A stretch of 48,237 nt of DNA from an uncultured Clostridia bacterium (GTDB taxonomy: Bacteria > Bacillota > Clostridia > Oscillospirales > Ruminococcaceae), in NCBI GenBank assembly GCA_947627005.1, contig CANQUJ010000014.1, positions 1 through 48,237 of the forward strand, read 5' to 3'. Position 1 is the first letter of the stretch. Every line of letters starts with the position of its first letter. Below the pieces are notes generated by a model. That model searched no databases, was not told the origin of the DNA, and saw nothing but the letters and a program-made list of their open reading frames with translations. Positions 1-8,527 of this stretch are shown here, piece after piece. The translations under genes were made by a program, and so were the position numbers.

Positions 1-663
1 GAGGTCATTCTGATGAATCCCCCTTACGGCGGGAGCGAAAAGGCGGAGGTCAAGAATCATTTCCCCGACGACCTTGCTTCGAGCGAGACCGCCGACCTTT
101 TCATGTCCGTGATTATGTATCGCCTCAAAGAAAACGGCAGGGCGGCGGTGATTTTGCCCGACGGATTTTTGTTCGGCACCGACAATGCAAAAATAAACAT
201 CAAAAAGAAACTGCTCTCGGAATTTAATCTGCACACCATTGTGCGTATGCCGGGCAGCGTGTTCTCGCCGTATACGTCGATTACTACGAATATTTTGTTC
301 TTCGATCGCACAAAGCCCACCGAGGAAACCTGGTTCTACCGCCTCGATATGCCCGAGGGCTACAAGCATTTTTCAAAGACAAAACCGATGAAGCCCGAGC
401 ATTTCGCGCCCGTGATGGAGTGGTGGGATAACCGCAGGGAGATTACCGAGGACGGCTCGGACAAGGCGAAAAAATACTCCCGCGAGCAGCTTTCGGAGGA
501 ATTCGGCTATAATTTCGACCTCTGCGGCTATCCTCACGCCGAGGAGGAGATACTCGACCCGACAGACCTGATTCAGCGTTATCAGGAGGAGCGCGCCTCG
601 CTCAACGCGGAGATCGACAGGGTGCTTTCGGACATCGCGGCGATTTTGGGAGGCGGCAAATGA
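1..663 (+). CDS. hsdM: Type I RM methyltransferase subunit HsdM, C-terminal part
   Basis: The open frame is already running at base 1, so the 5' end of the gene lies outside the window; 220 codons remain. The N6-adenine methylase motif IV, NPPY, is at the very start, followed by the usual segment RAAVILPDGFLF and then the target-side C-terminal helices. HsdM transfers methyl groups from S-adenosylmethionine to adenine, as part of an M2S complex that also forms the R2M2S nuclease. The motif I region is not in view. The stop codon overlaps the start of the next gene (ATGA at 660-663), so translation is probably coupled. The partner hsdR would be expected upstream, outside the window. Family assignment is firm; which end of the operon carries hsdR is unknown. 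Confidence 0.93.
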   Translation, partial: EVILMNPPYGGSEKAEVKNHFPDDLASSETADLFMSVIMYRLKENGRAAVILPDGFLFGTDNAKINIKKKLLSEFNLHTIVRMPGSVFSPYTSITTNILFFDRTKPTEETWFYRLDMPEGYKHFSKTKPMKPEHFAPVMEWWDNRREITEDGSDKAKKYSREQLSEEFGYNFDLCGYPHAEEEILDPTDLIQRYQEERASLNAEIDRVLSDIAAILGGGK

Positions 664-2105
664 CACCTTCGGAGCTTAAAAACAGCATTTTGCAGCTTGC
701 GATTCAGGGCAAGCTCGTCCCGCAGCTCCCCGACGAAGGCACGGGCGATGAGCTTTACCGCAAAATTCAGTCGGAAAAGCAGGCGCTCATCAAGGCGGGG
801 AAGATAAAAAAGGAGAAGCCCTTGCCCGAGATTTCTGACGACGAAAAGCCGTTTGATATTCCCGAGAGCTGGAGGTGGGTGAGGACTGAAAATGTCATTT
901 CGCTTTTATCCGGTCAAGACCTCCCTCCTACAAAGTATAATTCCGTTAATCAAGGCATTCCATATATTACAGGAGCAAGCAACTTTGCTAAAGATGATTT
1001 AATTATAAATCGGTGGACTCCGAACGCACAAGCAATAGCTCATGCTGGGGATTTGCTGCTTACATGTAAAGGCACTGTTGGAAAGACCTTTATATTAAAT
1101 ATATCGGAAGTTCATATTGCACGCCAAATAATGGCACTTACTCCTATTATAATTGATACAGATTTTTTAAAATATTTTATAGAAAGTCAAATTAAATCTC
1201 TGCAATCAATGGCAAAAAGTATGATACCCGGAATCGAACGGGCAAATATTTTAAACTTGCCGTTACCCCTCCCGCCCCTCGCCGAGCAAAAGCGAATCGT
1301 CGCAAAAATCGAGGAGCTGCTGCCGCTCGTAGACCGCTACGCCGAGGCGTGGAATCGGCTCGAAGCCCTTAACAAGCGCTTCCCCGACGACCTGAAAAAA
1401 TCCCTGTTTCAGCTCGCGATCCAGGGCAAGCTCGTCCCGCAGCTCCCCGACGAAGGCACGGGCGAGGAGCTTTACCGCAAAATTCAGTCGGAAAAGCAGG
1501 CGCTCATCAAGGCGGGGAAGATAAAAAAGGAAAAGCCCCTGCCTGAGATTGCGGACGACGAAAAGCCGTTTGATATTCCCGAGAGCTGGAGGTGGGTGAG
1601 GCTTGGAGACATTGCATTCATTCAATCAAGCAAGCGAGTATTTGAAAAAGACTATGTTTCAGACGGAATTCCATTTTTCCGTTCAAAAGAGATTGGGGAC
1701 TTATGTCGAGGAGAGCAAATAAAAACTCAGCTCTTTATAACGCGTGAACATTATGAGAGATTAAAAGAAGAATATGGGGTGCCGCAGAAAGGAGATATAC
1801 TCATAACTTCTGTTGGAACGATAGGAAACACCTGGCTTTGTGATGGTCGTGAATTTTACTATAAAGATGGAAACATAACTCAAATATGTTCCAGCAAACT
1901 ATTTTATTCTAAATATGTTCAGCTCTTTATTAACAGTCCATTGTTTTTTAGCCAAGCGAAGGCAACCGTGGCGGGGACTGCATACAGCGCATTGACAATT
2001 ATAAAGCTAAAACAAATGCTGCTCCCCCTCCCACCCCTCGCCGAGCAGAAGCGAATCGTCGCAAAGTTAGAGGAAATCCTGCCGCTGTGCGAAAGGTTGA
2101 AATGA
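660..2105 (+). CDS. hsdS: Type I RM specificity subunit HsdS
   Basis: 481 residues with two target-recognition domains (TRDs) separated by conserved helices. The motif PLPPLAEQKRIVAKIEELLP appears after TRD1 (about residues 200-220) and again, nearly identical, at the C terminus. A conserved leader (NSILQLAIQGKLVPQLP and onward, ending at PESWRWVR) occurs at residues 1-75 and is repeated at about 243-315. HsdS reads the split DNA target and anchors HsdM and HsdR. Start ATG at 660 overlaps the hsdM stop by 4 nt. The two TRDs (about 890-1260 and 1605-2010) are clearly more AT-rich than the conserved helices around them, which suggests they were swapped in by recombination between the repeated segments. 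Confidence 0.93.
   Translation: MTPSELKNSILQLAIQGKLVPQLPDEGTGDELYRKIQSEKQALIKAGKIKKEKPLPEISDDEKPFDIPESWRWVRTENVISLLSGQDLPPTKYNSVNQGIPYITGASNFAKDDLIINRWTPNAQAIAHAGDLLLTCKGTVGKTFILNISEVHIARQIMALTPIIIDTDFLKYFIESQIKSLQSMAKSMIPGIERANILNLPLPLPPLAEQKRIVAKIEELLPLVDRYAEAWNRLEALNKRFPDDLKKSLFQLAIQGKLVPQLPDEGTGEELYRKIQSEKQALIKAGKIKKEKPLPEIADDEKPFDIPESWRWVRLGDIAFIQSSKRVFEKDYVSDGIPFFRSKEIGDLCRGEQIKTQLFITREHYERLKEEYGVPQKGDILITSVGTIGNTWLCDGREFYYKDGNITQICSSKLFYSKYVQLFINSPLFFSQAKATVAGTAYSALTIIKLKQMLLPLPPLAEQKRIVAKLEEILPLCERLK
690..884 (+). repeat. Direct repeat inside hsdS, copy 1
   Basis: About 195 bp encoding the conserved helix before TRD1. It is nearly identical to 1407-1601 (offset 717 bp). Such long internal repeats allow TRD1 to be lost or swapped by homologous recombination. 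Confidence 0.85.
1407..1601 (+). repeat. Direct repeat inside hsdS, copy 2
   Basis: Second copy of the repeat at 690-884, encoding the conserved helix before TRD2. The few base differences are mostly silent or conservative at the protein level (ISDDE versus IADDE, GDELY versus GEELY). Confidence 0.85.
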
Positions 2106-2114
2106 GGTGAAAGA

Positions 2115-2345
2115 ATGACAGAGTTTGACAATCTCAAAGGCAGTTATGCCTCCGCAATTCAGTTCGGATTAGTTACTAACTTCGGCTATCAAAACTGCAA
2201 AACGGCAAATGAAATTATCCATAGGCTTTGTGAAACATATGTTGATAATAGCGACTGCTTAGATAAAGCGGCTATGAAGCAGGAATTGGCGCTTTTAAAA
2301 GAATCTTTTTCGCAGGAGATAGAAGCTTATTATCAACATAAATGA
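2115..2345 (+). CDS. Small hypothetical protein, 76 aa
   Basis: The gene starts 9 nt after the hsdS stop with a good ribosome site (GAGGTGA) before ATG 2115, so it belongs to the same operon. The product is acidic and soluble, with a predicted helical C-terminal half (KQELALLKESFSQEIEAYYQ). There is no signal peptide, membrane segment or cysteine cluster. I do not recognise a family. Its place between hsdS and the TIR-like gene suggests an accessory role in the defence operon, but nothing in the sequence proves that. Confidence 0.7.
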   Translation: MTEFDNLKGSYASAIQFGLVTNFGYQNCKTANEIIHRLCETYVDNSDCLDKAAMKQELALLKESFSQEIEAYYQHK

Positions 2346-2382
2346 TAATTTGAAAGCAAATAATGTAAAATGAGGTGATTAA

Positions 2383-3426
2383 ATGAACGAATCAGAAAAT
2401 AAGAAAAAATGCAAAATTTGCAATTCAGAGTGCAACGCTTATCCCGACTATGATAAGGATAAAGTATTTTATACCTGCCCTGTGTGCGGCAGATATGAAT
2501 TAACCTTAGAGTTTCCCAAAAGGAAAGTCAACTTAAACCATCTTGCAGCTTATCTGTGTCATAACAGGTTTGAGAGAAAGCTCGATGAGTATCGTTATAA
2601 TACTTTTTTAGATAAGGGTATTTGCGATACATATAAAGAAAAATTTAATAAGGGTGACATATCTAACGGCCTGCCTGTTCATATTGACGCTGAAATCGTC
2701 GAAAACTGGTACCCAAAGTCTTTTTCGGAAAGAGTTGATAAAATTCTTCTGTATCTGAACTCTAAAACAAAGCATGTAGGGCAGCAAGTTTTGCTGAGCT
2801 ATCGGGAAGCATTAAGCGCGTTCTTCATCGATAGAAAAGAGCTTGAAGAGCATTCTATGTATAGTCCTGATTGGAAAGAGCGTGACAGCGATGAGTGCGC
2901 GGACGAGCTTAAGTACATTTTAGATTATTTGAACGATTGCAATTATATAAAGCATATTACTTGCGTAGACGACGAAGATAGCATTTTAATTTCGCTGTTG
3001 CCTGACGGATATGCAAGGGTTGATGAACTTCAAAAGAATACAACGGTGCATGGTAAAAACGCATTTGTAGCTATGCAATTTGGAAATGAAACAGCCGTGT
3101 TGAGAGAGGCTATCCGAAAAGGAATCACTGACGCCGGGTATATTGCGATTTTTATTGACGAGGTCCAACACAATGATTTTATTACACCGGAAATATTGAA
3201 GCATATCCGTGACAGCAAATTTGTCGTTGTGGATTTAACTCAAGAAAATAGAGGTGCATATTTTGAAGAGGGCTATGCAATGGGTTTGGGAAAGACTGTC
3301 ATTCAGCTATGCAGCACAAAAACACATCTGCACTTCGATATTGCGCAAAAGAACACGATTATGTGGGAAACTGAAAATGATATACCGGAAAAGCTGAAAA
3401 ACAGAATAAAGGCTACGATAGACTGA
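2383..3426 (+). CDS. Zinc-ribbon protein with TIR-like / nucleoside deoxyribosyltransferase-like C-terminal domain
   Basis: 347 residues. The N terminus holds a four-cysteine zinc ribbon (CKIC near residue 11, CPVC near 33). A helical middle part follows. From about residue 225 the segments NAFVAMQFGNE, HNDFITPEIL, SKFVVVDLTQENRGAYFEEG and AMGLGKTVIQLC appear in order. This arrangement is typical of the TIR-like / nucleoside 2-deoxyribosyltransferase-like fold; the Glu in the ENRGAYFEEG segment sits where the catalytic acid of that fold is expected. Proteins with this fold often act on nucleotides or NAD in bacterial defence. Ribosome site GAGGTG precedes ATG 2383, 37 nt after the 76-aa gene. 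Substrate and activity are unknown; the defence role is inferred from fold and neighbourhood. Confidence 0.78.
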   Translation: MNESENKKKCKICNSECNAYPDYDKDKVFYTCPVCGRYELTLEFPKRKVNLNHLAAYLCHNRFERKLDEYRYNTFLDKGICDTYKEKFNKGDISNGLPVHIDAEIVENWYPKSFSERVDKILLYLNSKTKHVGQQVLLSYREALSAFFIDRKELEEHSMYSPDWKERDSDECADELKYILDYLNDCNYIKHITCVDDEDSILISLLPDGYARVDELQKNTTVHGKNAFVAMQFGNETAVLREAIRKGITDAGYIAIFIDEVQHNDFITPEILKHIRDSKFVVVDLTQENRGAYFEEGYAMGLGKTVIQLCSTKTHLHFDIAQKNTIMWETENDIPEKLKNRIKATID

Positions 3427-3704
3427 TATGATATTGTGTTAATTTTTTAATCTTGAGCTTTTTAAATTTAAAAAGAGGAGCACAAAGAATGAAAATCTAT
3501 ATCCTATCTTTGCGCTCTTAAGCTATGATTTTAGTGCAGACTGCTACGATTGATGAAAGTTTGAATTGTAAGCGTAGGAATGGGTTGCGGGTCTTTAAGT
3601 GTGGGGAACTCCCCCCCTTCAAGGGGAGGGGGATAAAAGGAAAAAGAGAGCCGGAAGAAAACGAGGCGCGTTCCCAACGGGACGACCGCTACCTAATAAA
3701 AAGG

Positions 3705-3730
3705 TATCTCCCTCGCAAGCGAGGGAGATA
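3705..3730. repeat. Perfect 12-bp inverted repeat
   Basis: TATCTCCCTCGC, a 2-nt AA loop, then GCGAGGGAGATA. There is no T-run on either side, so it is not a clear terminator. Confidence 0.8.
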
Positions 3731-3835
3731 TGTTTTGAGCGGCCGTACAGAGATGAGCCCGGAAAATTTCCCGGCCGCCGGCCCATAGCTTAAAGGTATA
3801 CCCGCGAACTCGCTAACCGCTCGTTCGGGGGTATG

Positions 3836-3960
3836 CTATTTTTAGTCACCCCACTCCCGCGAAGCTTCGAGCGAAAGTATAAAAAATCGCAGCCCCCGCC
3901 CCTCGAGGGGCGGGGGCGCGAGCGAAGCGAGAGGGGTGGGGAGACTAAAAATAGTATCGC
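3836..3960. repeat. MITE-like imperfect inverted repeat
   Basis: The left arm, from about 3836, reads CTATTTTTAGTCACCCCAC; the right arm, ending about 3957, is its near reverse complement (GGGGAGACTAAAAATAG). The centre holds a perfect 26-bp palindrome at 3892-3917 (arm GCCCCCGCCCCTC). No coding capacity. The whole folds into one long cruciform or RNA hairpin. Confidence 0.65.
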
Positions 3961-4439
3961 GCCCGCGCGATTCCTTTTAAGCGGGGGATTGCGGCTATGG
4001 GTGGGAACATACCATTGATTTTTATTCTAAGCATAGTTGGTAGGCTTATAAGATAGCACGAGGCGAAGCCGAGTACCTTTTAATCGGGGCGGCCGAGGGT
4101 GGGAGTTTCTGGCATTATCCTGTCTCTAAGAATATCTCTCTTTCGCCTTTTTAGGAAAAAGCCGGAAAAAGAAGCGTTGCTTTTTGCCGCTCGCACTTCG
4201 CGGGCGTATATTCTCGCCCTGCTCGTACTTGCGGAAAAGCAATCGCATCTTTGCGCGGAGCGAGTGAAGCGCGCTATCAAAGTTGTTGAACTCATGCACA
4301 GCGAAAGCTGTGCGCAGCTGCGCGATTAAAACTCTTTGAGGGCGAGTGGGCGGGCGTTTATGCCCGCGAAGCCCGAAAAGCAAGTTTTAACGCCCCGCTT
4401 GGCGCCGCAAGCGATACGAAGCTTGCGACAAATTAGGGG

Positions 4440-4463
4440 CCCCAAAACGCCAGCGTTTTGGGG
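4440..4463 (+). repeat. Family B hairpin repeat, copy 1
   Basis: Perfect stem CCCCAAAACGC / GCGTTTTGGGG with a CA loop, flanked by AATTAGGGG on the left and AAAAG on the right. The same flanks with a different but still perfectly paired stem occur at 20706-20733. Confidence 0.7.
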
Positions 4464-4538
4464 AAAAGCCGGAGCGACGGAGTGAATGAGCGGTGGCATT
4501 GAAATGCCGCCGCGAACGATACGTAGTCCGCGACGGCG

Positions 4539-4615
4539 TGGTCGAGGTGACGGGATTCGAACCCACGGCCTCCACGTCCCGAACGTGGCGCTCTACCAAA
4601 CTGAGCCACACCTCG
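4539..4615 (-). tRNA. tRNA-Pro (anticodon CGG)
   Basis: On the minus strand the acceptor CGAGGTG (from 4615) pairs with CACCTCG (4549-4543), followed by A and an encoded CCA (to 4539). The D arm begins GGCTCAG; the anticodon stem CCACG/CGTGG encloses the loop TTCGGGA, giving anticodon CGG; the T arm contains GGTTCGAATCC. It reads codon CCG, common in these GC-rich genes. Confidence 0.96.
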
Positions 4616-4646
4616 ATATTGAGCGGCAAATTTCTGCCGCCCGAAT

Positions 4647-4675
4647 ATAATATCACATTCTCGCGAAAATGTCAA
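4647..4675 (-). promoter_or_regulatory. Promoter for tRNA-Pro
   Basis: Minus-strand TTGACA (4675-4670), 17-nt spacer, TATTAT (4652-4647), about 30 nt before the tRNA 5' end. Confidence 0.75.
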
Positions 4676-4754
4676 CGCTTTCAAAAAAGATTTTTCTTAG
4701 CGTTTTCGCTTTTCGATTTTTCGGGGGGATCTTTTCCCGCCCGCAGGCGGTTTT

Positions 4755-5855
4755 TTATTTCAACGTCTCCGCGTTGTTTAAAATCAGCGTGCTGTATAAA
4801 AACAGCGTGTCCGCGCCGTCGAAGTCGACGAAAAACTTAAGGTTCGGGCTCGGAAGATACCTAATGTCTATCAGCGTGATCTTTGAATACGCCTCGGACA
4901 AAAGCGGCGCGATAGACGAGCCGAAGCTGTCGCGGAAGATTATAAGCTCTTTTTTCGTCGTCGCGTTCGGGTTGTTTAAGACCATCAGCGAGCGCGGGCC
5001 GTTTAAAAATACCTCGTATGGGTCGCTGCCCTCAAGCTTTTCAAGGTTATAAACCCCGCCGGTCGAATCCGATTCGTAGTCGTATACGCTCACGCCGGCC
5101 AAAAAGTCGCTTTCAAGATAATAAAGGCTTTCCGACGAAAGCGGCAGCGCCGACTGCCCGTAATAAACTCCGTAGAAATCCGTCCCCGAATCTATCGCGA
5201 CGTATCTCGCGCTCAATTTTGTCCCCATTCCCTCCGCGAGGGTTTTGGCGGCGTCGACTATCTTTTCCTGCCGCCAGTGGGTGTCGGTCTTGTAGTAGTC
5301 TTCAAGCCCGAGAGTCGGGAAAATGTCGATATACTCGGCAAAGTCGGCCTTTTCTTTAAGAAGCTCCACCGCCCTGCCGTAGTCGAGACTCGGGTAGCCG
5401 CCGCTCTCGGCCATAAAGTAGTTTTTGTCGGGTATGACCGAAAGATATACCTTCCCGCCCGAATCTTTAAGATAAGTCTCGTAGATATAGTCGAACCGTT
5501 TCGCGGCGGTCTCTATCGAATCTTCGTTAAGAGGGTATTCAAGCTTCGAGGCGAAGCCGTCTTTCAGATAAATTCCGTTTGAATCCTTCCGGCGGAAGAT
5601 ATAGTATTCTCCGACCGATTTAAGCCGCCTGAAGCCGTCCCGCAGGGGGAACTGGTCGGCGGAATATGTCTCGAAGGAGGACATAAAGCTTCCGCTTAAA
5701 AGCGCCTCGCCGCTTATCTTCGGCATTTGGGCGAGCTTTCGCCTCTCCGATACCGAGGTCTCGCCGTCCGGCTGAATTATTCCCCAAATCGAAAGCCCGA
5801 ATATCCACAGACCGCAGAGAAGCGCCACGACTATGTTTTTTGCTTTTTTGTTCAT
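4755..5855 (-). CDS. AlgJ/AlgX/DHHW-type SGNH-like envelope acetylation partner
   Basis: 366 residues, with one N-terminal membrane segment (about residues 7-27) acting as signal anchor and the bulk outside the cell. The segment RRKLAQMP, followed by SFETYSADQFPLRDGFR, is typical of the DHHW/AlgJ family; YKTDTHW (about residues 190-196) carries the conserved Asp/His pair, and IFRDSFGSS near the C terminus carries the block with the catalytic Ser. Members work with a membrane acyltransferase (MBOAT) to O-acetylate an exported polysaccharide. The MBOAT gene is directly upstream, 12 nt away. Ribosome site AGGAGG precedes ATG at 5855. The polymer it modifies is unknown. Confidence 0.85.
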   Translation of the reverse strand: MNKKAKNIVVALLCGLWIFGLSIWGIIQPDGETSVSERRKLAQMPKISGEALLSGSFMSSFETYSADQFPLRDGFRRLKSVGEYYIFRRKDSNGIYLKDGFASKLEYPLNEDSIETAAKRFDYIYETYLKDSGGKVYLSVIPDKNYFMAESGGYPSLDYGRAVELLKEKADFAEYIDIFPTLGLEDYYKTDTHWRQEKIVDAAKTLAEGMGTKLSARYVAIDSGTDFYGVYYGQSALPLSSESLYYLESDFLAGVSVYDYESDSTGGVYNLEKLEGSDPYEVFLNGPRSLMVLNNPNATTKKELIIFRDSFGSSIAPLLSEAYSKITLIDIRYLPSPNLKFFVDFDGADTLFLYSTLILNNAETLK

Positions 5856-5867
5856 TTCGCGCCCCTC

Positions 5868-7271
5868 CTAAAATCTGAAATACAAGAACGGGTTGAACGA
5901 GCCGTCGACGAGATAGCCCGTGCATATCGCCAAAAGAAGAACAAGCGCTATCGGCTCGGCTATGTTTAATATCCTTTCGCCGACCTTGTTTTCCGCGATC
6001 TTCAAAACCGCCGACTTTACAAGCGGCGTAGAGCCTATAAGCCCTAAAATAATCACGACCGCGTAGTTTTTAAGATTATATACCGCCTCGGCCGAAATAA
6101 GCGGCAGCCCGCCGATTCCGAACATCTCGCCGATCGTTTTTAGCCCCGCGCCGAGCGAAGCGCCGTCGAAGATGACAAAGCTTATCGCGACGAACAAAAG
6201 CTTGTATAAATGCGGCCAAATTTTAGCTTTTTCGAGATATTTCAGATACCACAGCTTTTCCGCCATAAGCAGAACCGCGAACATAAGCCCCCAGACTATA
6301 AAGTTCCAGTCGGCGCCATGCCAAAAGCCGGTCAGAAGCCAGACCGTGAGAATATTGAACAGCCACCTCGGCTTTGAAACGCGGTTGCCGCCCATCGGGA
6401 TATAGACGTAGTCCCTGAACCAGCTCCCGAGGGTCATATGCCAGCGCCGCCAAAATTCGGTCGCGCTCTTTGAGATAAACGGATAGTTGAAGTTTTCGGG
6501 GAAGTCGAAGCCGAAGATCTTACCGAGGCCGATCGCCATATCCGAATACCCCGAAAAGTCGAAGTAGATGTGTATCGAATAGGCGATAGCGTAGAGCCAG
6601 ACGAAGATAACCGACCTGTCGCCCGAAGCTTTGAATACGCTTATAAGCTCTCCGAGTCGGTTTGCTATCAAAACCTTTTTCGCAAGGCCGATTATAAACC
6701 GCCGCGCCCCGAGCGAGACCTTTTCTATCGAATGGGTCCGGTTTTCAAGCTGCTCGGCGATGTCGGAATACCGGACTATCGGCCCGGCGATAAGCTGCGG
6801 AAACATCGCGACGTATGCCCCGAGGTTTATCGGGTTTTTCTGCGCCGAGACAGTCCCCCTCGCGACGTCGATGTTATAACTCAATATCTGGAAGGTGTAA
6901 AAGCTTATGCCGATGGGCAGAACGATCTTTAAAAGGGGGATCGAAAGCCCGGTCAGCGCGTTGAAATTCTTGATGAAGAAGTCGGCGTATTTGCAGTATA
7001 CCAAAAGCCCGACGCTTATAACGCATGAGAGCGCCGTAAAAAGCGTTTTGAGCGGCTTTTTGCTTCGGAATTTTTCGGTCAAAAGCCCGAAGATATAGCC
7101 CTGGATTATCGAGATAACCATAAAAACGAGGAACTTCGGCTCGCCCCAAGCATAGAACAAAAGGCTGAAGACCAAGAGAACGGTGTTTTTAAGGCGCTTC
7201 GGCGATATGAAATAGAAAAATATCACCGCGGGCAGAAAATAATAGAGAAAGGGTATGCTTGAAAAGACCAT
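5868..7271 (-). CDS. MBOAT family O-acyltransferase (AlgI-like)
   Basis: 467 residues and about ten membrane segments. It opens with FSSIPFLYYFLPAVIFFYF and has family blocks PQLIAGPIVRYSDI, FDFSGYSDMAIGLG, EFWRRWHMTLGSWFRDYVYI and TGFWHGADWNF; the histidine in FWHGADW is the catalytic residue of AlgI/DltB proteins. It would move acyl groups across the membrane to an extracytoplasmic acceptor protein. It sits between a lipoprotein gene (40 nt upstream) and the AlgJ-like gene (12 nt downstream), all on the minus strand, so the three probably form one operon. No dlt genes are nearby, which argues against D-alanylation of teichoic acid. Confidence 0.93.
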   Translation of the reverse strand: MVFSSIPFLYYFLPAVIFFYFISPKRLKNTVLLVFSLLFYAWGEPKFLVFMVISIIQGYIFGLLTEKFRSKKPLKTLFTALSCVISVGLLVYCKYADFFIKNFNALTGLSIPLLKIVLPIGISFYTFQILSYNIDVARGTVSAQKNPINLGAYVAMFPQLIAGPIVRYSDIAEQLENRTHSIEKVSLGARRFIIGLAKKVLIANRLGELISVFKASGDRSVIFVWLYAIAYSIHIYFDFSGYSDMAIGLGKIFGFDFPENFNYPFISKSATEFWRRWHMTLGSWFRDYVYIPMGGNRVSKPRWLFNILTVWLLTGFWHGADWNFIVWGLMFAVLLMAEKLWYLKYLEKAKIWPHLYKLLFVAISFVIFDGASLGAGLKTIGEMFGIGGLPLISAEAVYNLKNYAVVIILGLIGSTPLVKSAVLKIAENKVGERILNIAEPIALVLLLAICTGYLVDGSFNPFLYFRF

Positions 7272-7310
7272 ATTTTTACCTTATTTTCCGTCGTGAAGGG
7301 CAGGGTCGCC

Positions 7311-8369
7311 TTATTGCGTATCGGCGGGGAAATGCTCGCCTATCGTTATGCGGATAACGTCCTCGTTATAATACGGAATTTCCTCGGAATAATCGCCCAT
7401 TGATATAAGTTCGTTTTTCAGCGCCTCTGCGTCTGAATCCGCCGCTATGACGATATCTATTCTCGGCAGGGTAAGGTCAAATCCGAGCTTATTTATCCCG
7501 AATTTTCCCTCATCGCGCCATCCGTCCAAAAGCTGCTCCATATCGTCAAAATAGTCTCTGAGATACTCGTTTTCGGGCGGAACCGAATCCAAAGGCAGAA
7601 GGCTTCCGCCGGGCAAATTATCTCCCTCTTCGGGCGTCTCATCAAGAAGACCGCCTATATTTGAGTCGGCAAGCGGCAAGCCGCCACTGGGAATCGCAAA
7701 GGTGTTGTCGCCGCCCGCTTCGGACATATCCTCTTCGTAAAGCTGCGCGCAGCTTTCGCCGTAGACTTCGGTGAGCGCGTCTTTAAACGCGTTGACGAGG
7801 TCGAGGTTGCCGAAGAAGCAGACGACCGTTCCGCTTCCTACGGTGTAGATATCCAGCTGCTCCGGCCAGCCGCACATATACGAGCGGTTCATAAGGCCGT
7901 CTCTAAGGTCTTTCGCGACGGTTTCGACATTGTCGGTTTGGGCGACGTCGGTCTTGACGACCTCATATGCCGAGCAGGTGAAGGAGTTGGCGTTTAACAT
8001 ATGCCGAACGCAGGCGACCTTAGAGACCATAGAGACGTCGGCCGCCGGAAGACCGAAGTTGGTGTCGAGCGACTGCGCGTCCTCCTCGGTGTCGATGCTG
8101 TGCCACCCGGGGGCGTTTTCGACCTGGTTTTCTTCGTGATAGTCCCCTCCGAAGGCCATCGGCTTGCTGTCCTCCGGCAGGGCATCCCAAATCTTTGTAA
8201 GGATATCCAGCGCGCTCTCTTGAATCTCCTCGGGGGTATCGGCGGGAGTTTCGGCGGGGTTCTCGTCGGTGACGTCGGCGGAGTTATCGCCGGGCGCGGG
8301 CTCTTCTCCGCAGGAGGCGAGAGAAAGGAGCATTATAAGCGCCAAAAGAATTGATAAAAGTTTTTTCAT
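7311..8369 (-). CDS. Secreted lipoprotein of unknown function
   Basis: About 352 residues from the ATG at 8369, chosen because GGAGAAC lies just upstream and a lipoprotein signal follows (MKKLLSILLALIMLLSLASC, lipid-modified Cys at 20). After the lipobox comes an acidic, proline-rich linker, then two regions rich in aromatic and acidic residues. The C-terminal segment (RIDIVIAADSDAEALKNELI) resembles a small alpha/beta fold. I do not recognise a Pfam family with confidence. As first gene of the MBOAT/AlgJ operon it may take part in the same surface modification, but this rests on position only. Confidence 0.8.
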   Translation of the reverse strand: MKKLLSILLALIMLLSLASCGEEPAPGDNSADVTDENPAETPADTPEEIQESALDILTKIWDALPEDSKPMAFGGDYHEENQVENAPGWHSIDTEEDAQSLDTNFGLPAADVSMVSKVACVRHMLNANSFTCSAYEVVKTDVAQTDNVETVAKDLRDGLMNRSYMCGWPEQLDIYTVGSGTVVCFFGNLDLVNAFKDALTEVYGESCAQLYEEDMSEAGGDNTFAIPSGGLPLADSNIGGLLDETPEEGDNLPGGSLLPLDSVPPENEYLRDYFDDMEQLLDGWRDEGKFGINKLGFDLTLPRIDIVIAADSDAEALKNELISMGDYSEEIPYYNEDVIRITIGEHFPADTQ

Positions 8370-8458
8370 ATTCTGTTCTCCTTTAAATAGAGTTTGCATA
8401 TATAATACGAAGCGGGGCGGCGAAATATTGCGCCGAAAAAATATTTTTATGCGAAAAG

Positions 8459-8487
8459 ATTATACAATAAAACGAACTGCTTGTCAA
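8459..8487 (-). promoter_or_regulatory. Promoter for the lipoprotein-MBOAT-AlgJ operon
   Basis: Minus-strand TTGACA (8487-8482), 17-nt spacer, TATAAT (8464-8459): a perfect consensus, about 90 nt before the lipoprotein start. Confidence 0.8.
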
Positions 8488-8527
8488 TGCGCACCATCGG
8501 CGCAAAGCAAAACCAAAAGTTTTCGAT

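Larger units (their letters stand above)
3427..4538. other. Non-coding, hairpin-rich spacer between defence genes and tRNA-Pro
   Basis: About 1.1 kb without a convincing gene; short open frames here have no family signature or suitable ribosome sites. It contains perfect hairpins at 3705-3730 and 3892-3917, a long imperfect inverted repeat (3836-3960), a GCACAGC-GAAA-GCTGTGC hairpin near 4296-4313 and a family B hairpin at 4440-4463. Part of the text around 4160-4260 recurs around 20740-20930. Confidence 0.7.

Noticed and set aside
3489-3521. 10-codon frame (MKIYILSLRS) with AGAGGAG upstream
   Set aside because: Too short, no promoter-terminator pair around it, and it overlaps an imperfect hairpin that may end the preceding gene.
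5868-7271. DltB (D-alanine transfer) as identity for the MBOAT protein
   Set aside because: No dltA, dltC or dltD nearby and the partner is AlgJ/DHHW-like, so an AlgI-type role fits better.
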